Assembly: GCA_031254555.1 (NCBI GenBank)
Contig: JAIRUF010000144.1
Location: forward strand, 1-8,234
Length of the DNA: 8,234 nt
Direction of reading: 5' to 3'
From: Oscillospiraceae bacterium
Lineage (GTDB): Bacteria > Bacillota > Clostridia > Oscillospirales > Acutalibacteraceae
Below, one piece after another: positions 7,816 through 8,234 of this stretch. Position 1 is the stretch's first letter. Every line of letters starts with the position of its first letter. A program made the translations under genes and the position numbers. The notes under the pieces are model-generated. The model was not told the DNA's origin, ran no database searches, and saw only the letters and a list, made by a program, of their open reading frames with translations.

Positions 7816-8234
7816 ATAAGTTCCTCCTTGATTATATTTAAAATGGCGTCGGCAACTATTTCGCCCGCGGTTTTAGGGGCCGCCTTTCCCGGCAGCGATC
7901 CGGCTATGATAACGTTAAGGCCCAATGTTTCAGCCTTTTTAAAATCTATTCCGAATGGAGCGGACGCTATCTCAATTATCAGGCAGTCACTTTTAAGACC
8001 GCTTAGAATTTGCTCATCAATTACAAGTGCCGGCACGGTGTTTATTATTACATCAATATCATAGGCGTCCTTGATCAAATCCGTGAAAGAAACCGCGCGG
8101 CAGCCTTCAATTTCAGCAAAAGCGCGTTCTCCGCCTTCACGCGTGACAACTGTAACGTAAGCACCAAGCCCTTGAAGCATTGCGGTGAGCACACGGCCTG
8201 TTCTGCCAAAACCGGTGACGGCTATTTTTGATCC
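7812..8234 (-). CDS. dpaA: Dipicolinate synthase subunit A (DpaA / SpoVFA), C-terminal part
   Basis: The frame is open to the right edge, leaving 140 residues of a protein of about 300. DpaA is the NAD(P)-binding subunit of dipicolinate synthase. The fragment opens with a Rossmann dinucleotide loop, KIAVTGFGRTGR, whose GFGRTG fits GxGxxG (fragment residues 8-13), followed by a strand ending VTVVTRE. Further family marks are DVIINTVPALVI, LIIEIASAPFGIDF and SLPGKAAPKTAGEI near the C-terminus, close to the PGxxAPKTAG motif of known SpoVFA. A GTG at 8192 lies downstream of the dinucleotide loop and is internal, not the start. In Bacillus this operon is expressed late in the mother cell under sigma-K; its promoter here is outside the window. 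The overlap with dpaB is 4 nt. Confidence 0.96.
   Translation of the reverse strand, partial: GSKIAVTGFGRTGRVLTAMLQGLGAYVTVVTREGGERAFAEIEGCRAVSFTDLIKDAYDIDVIINTVPALVIDEQILSGLKSDCLIIEIASAPFGIDFKKAETLGLNVIIAGSLPGKAAPKTAGEIVADAILNIIKEELI
7823..7829 (-). promoter_or_regulatory. dpaB ribosome binding site
   Basis: Minus-strand AAGGAGG, 7 nt before the ATG at 7815, is an ideal Shine-Dalgarno sequence located in the last codons of dpaA. Together with the ATGA overlap it indicates that DpaA and DpaB are made in a coupled way, as expected for subunits of one enzyme. Confidence 0.9.

Noticed and set aside
8150..8192. GTG at 8192 as the start of a short 126-residue gene
   Set aside because: The same frame stays open to the window edge and encodes the dinucleotide-binding loop upstream of this codon, so the GTG is internal to dpaA.
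1..8234. CRISPR arrays, insertion sequences, tRNA or rRNA genes, prophage or toxin-antitoxin genes
   Set aside because: No regularly spaced repeats, transposase frames, terminal inverted repeats, or RNA gene signatures were seen; nearly all bases belong to four conserved genes.

Overview
The window carries two pairs of minus-strand genes and the tail of one plus-strand gene. Everything points to a low-to-moderate GC, endospore-forming Firmicute, most likely an anaerobic member of the Clostridia. The evidence is a dipicolinate synthase pair (dpaA-dpaB, found only in spore formers), the Firmicutes-type AddAB helicase-nuclease instead of RecBCD, strong AGGAGG-type ribosome binding sites and AT-rich intergenic DNA. 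Cluster I clostridia usually lack dpaAB, so a lineage outside that cluster is more likely; this is inference from gene content.

Layout from left to right. Positions 1-147 (+) are the last 48 codons of a gene that looks like a bacterial sugar transferase for surface polysaccharide. Positions 148-212 hold a near-perfect hairpin flanked by A and T tracts, serving as a bidirectional terminator for two convergent transcripts. Positions 213-3749 (-) are addA and 3727-7098 (-) are addB; they overlap by 23 nt and are translated in the order addB then addA. Positions 7099-7242 are an AT-rich gap with a plausible sigma-A promoter for addBA set inside an imperfect inverted repeat, plus a short hairpin near the predicted transcript start. 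Positions 7243-7815 (-) are dpaB, and 7812-8234 (-) is the C-terminal part of dpaA, which runs off the right edge; the two overlap by ATGA.

Functionally, AddA and AddB form one heterodimer that resects double-strand DNA breaks for RecA. Motifs for the AddA helicase, both nuclease domains and the AddB iron-sulfur cluster all appear intact. DpaA and DpaB form the enzyme that makes dipicolinic acid, the spore-core chelator that protects DNA against heat. All four lie on one strand, so read-through from dpaAB into addBA is possible, although addBA appears to have its own promoter.

I see no mobile element, CRISPR array, tRNA or rRNA, and no clear sign of an undescribed system. The most interesting parts are the dpaAB-addBA adjacency and the structured 144-bp region between the pairs.
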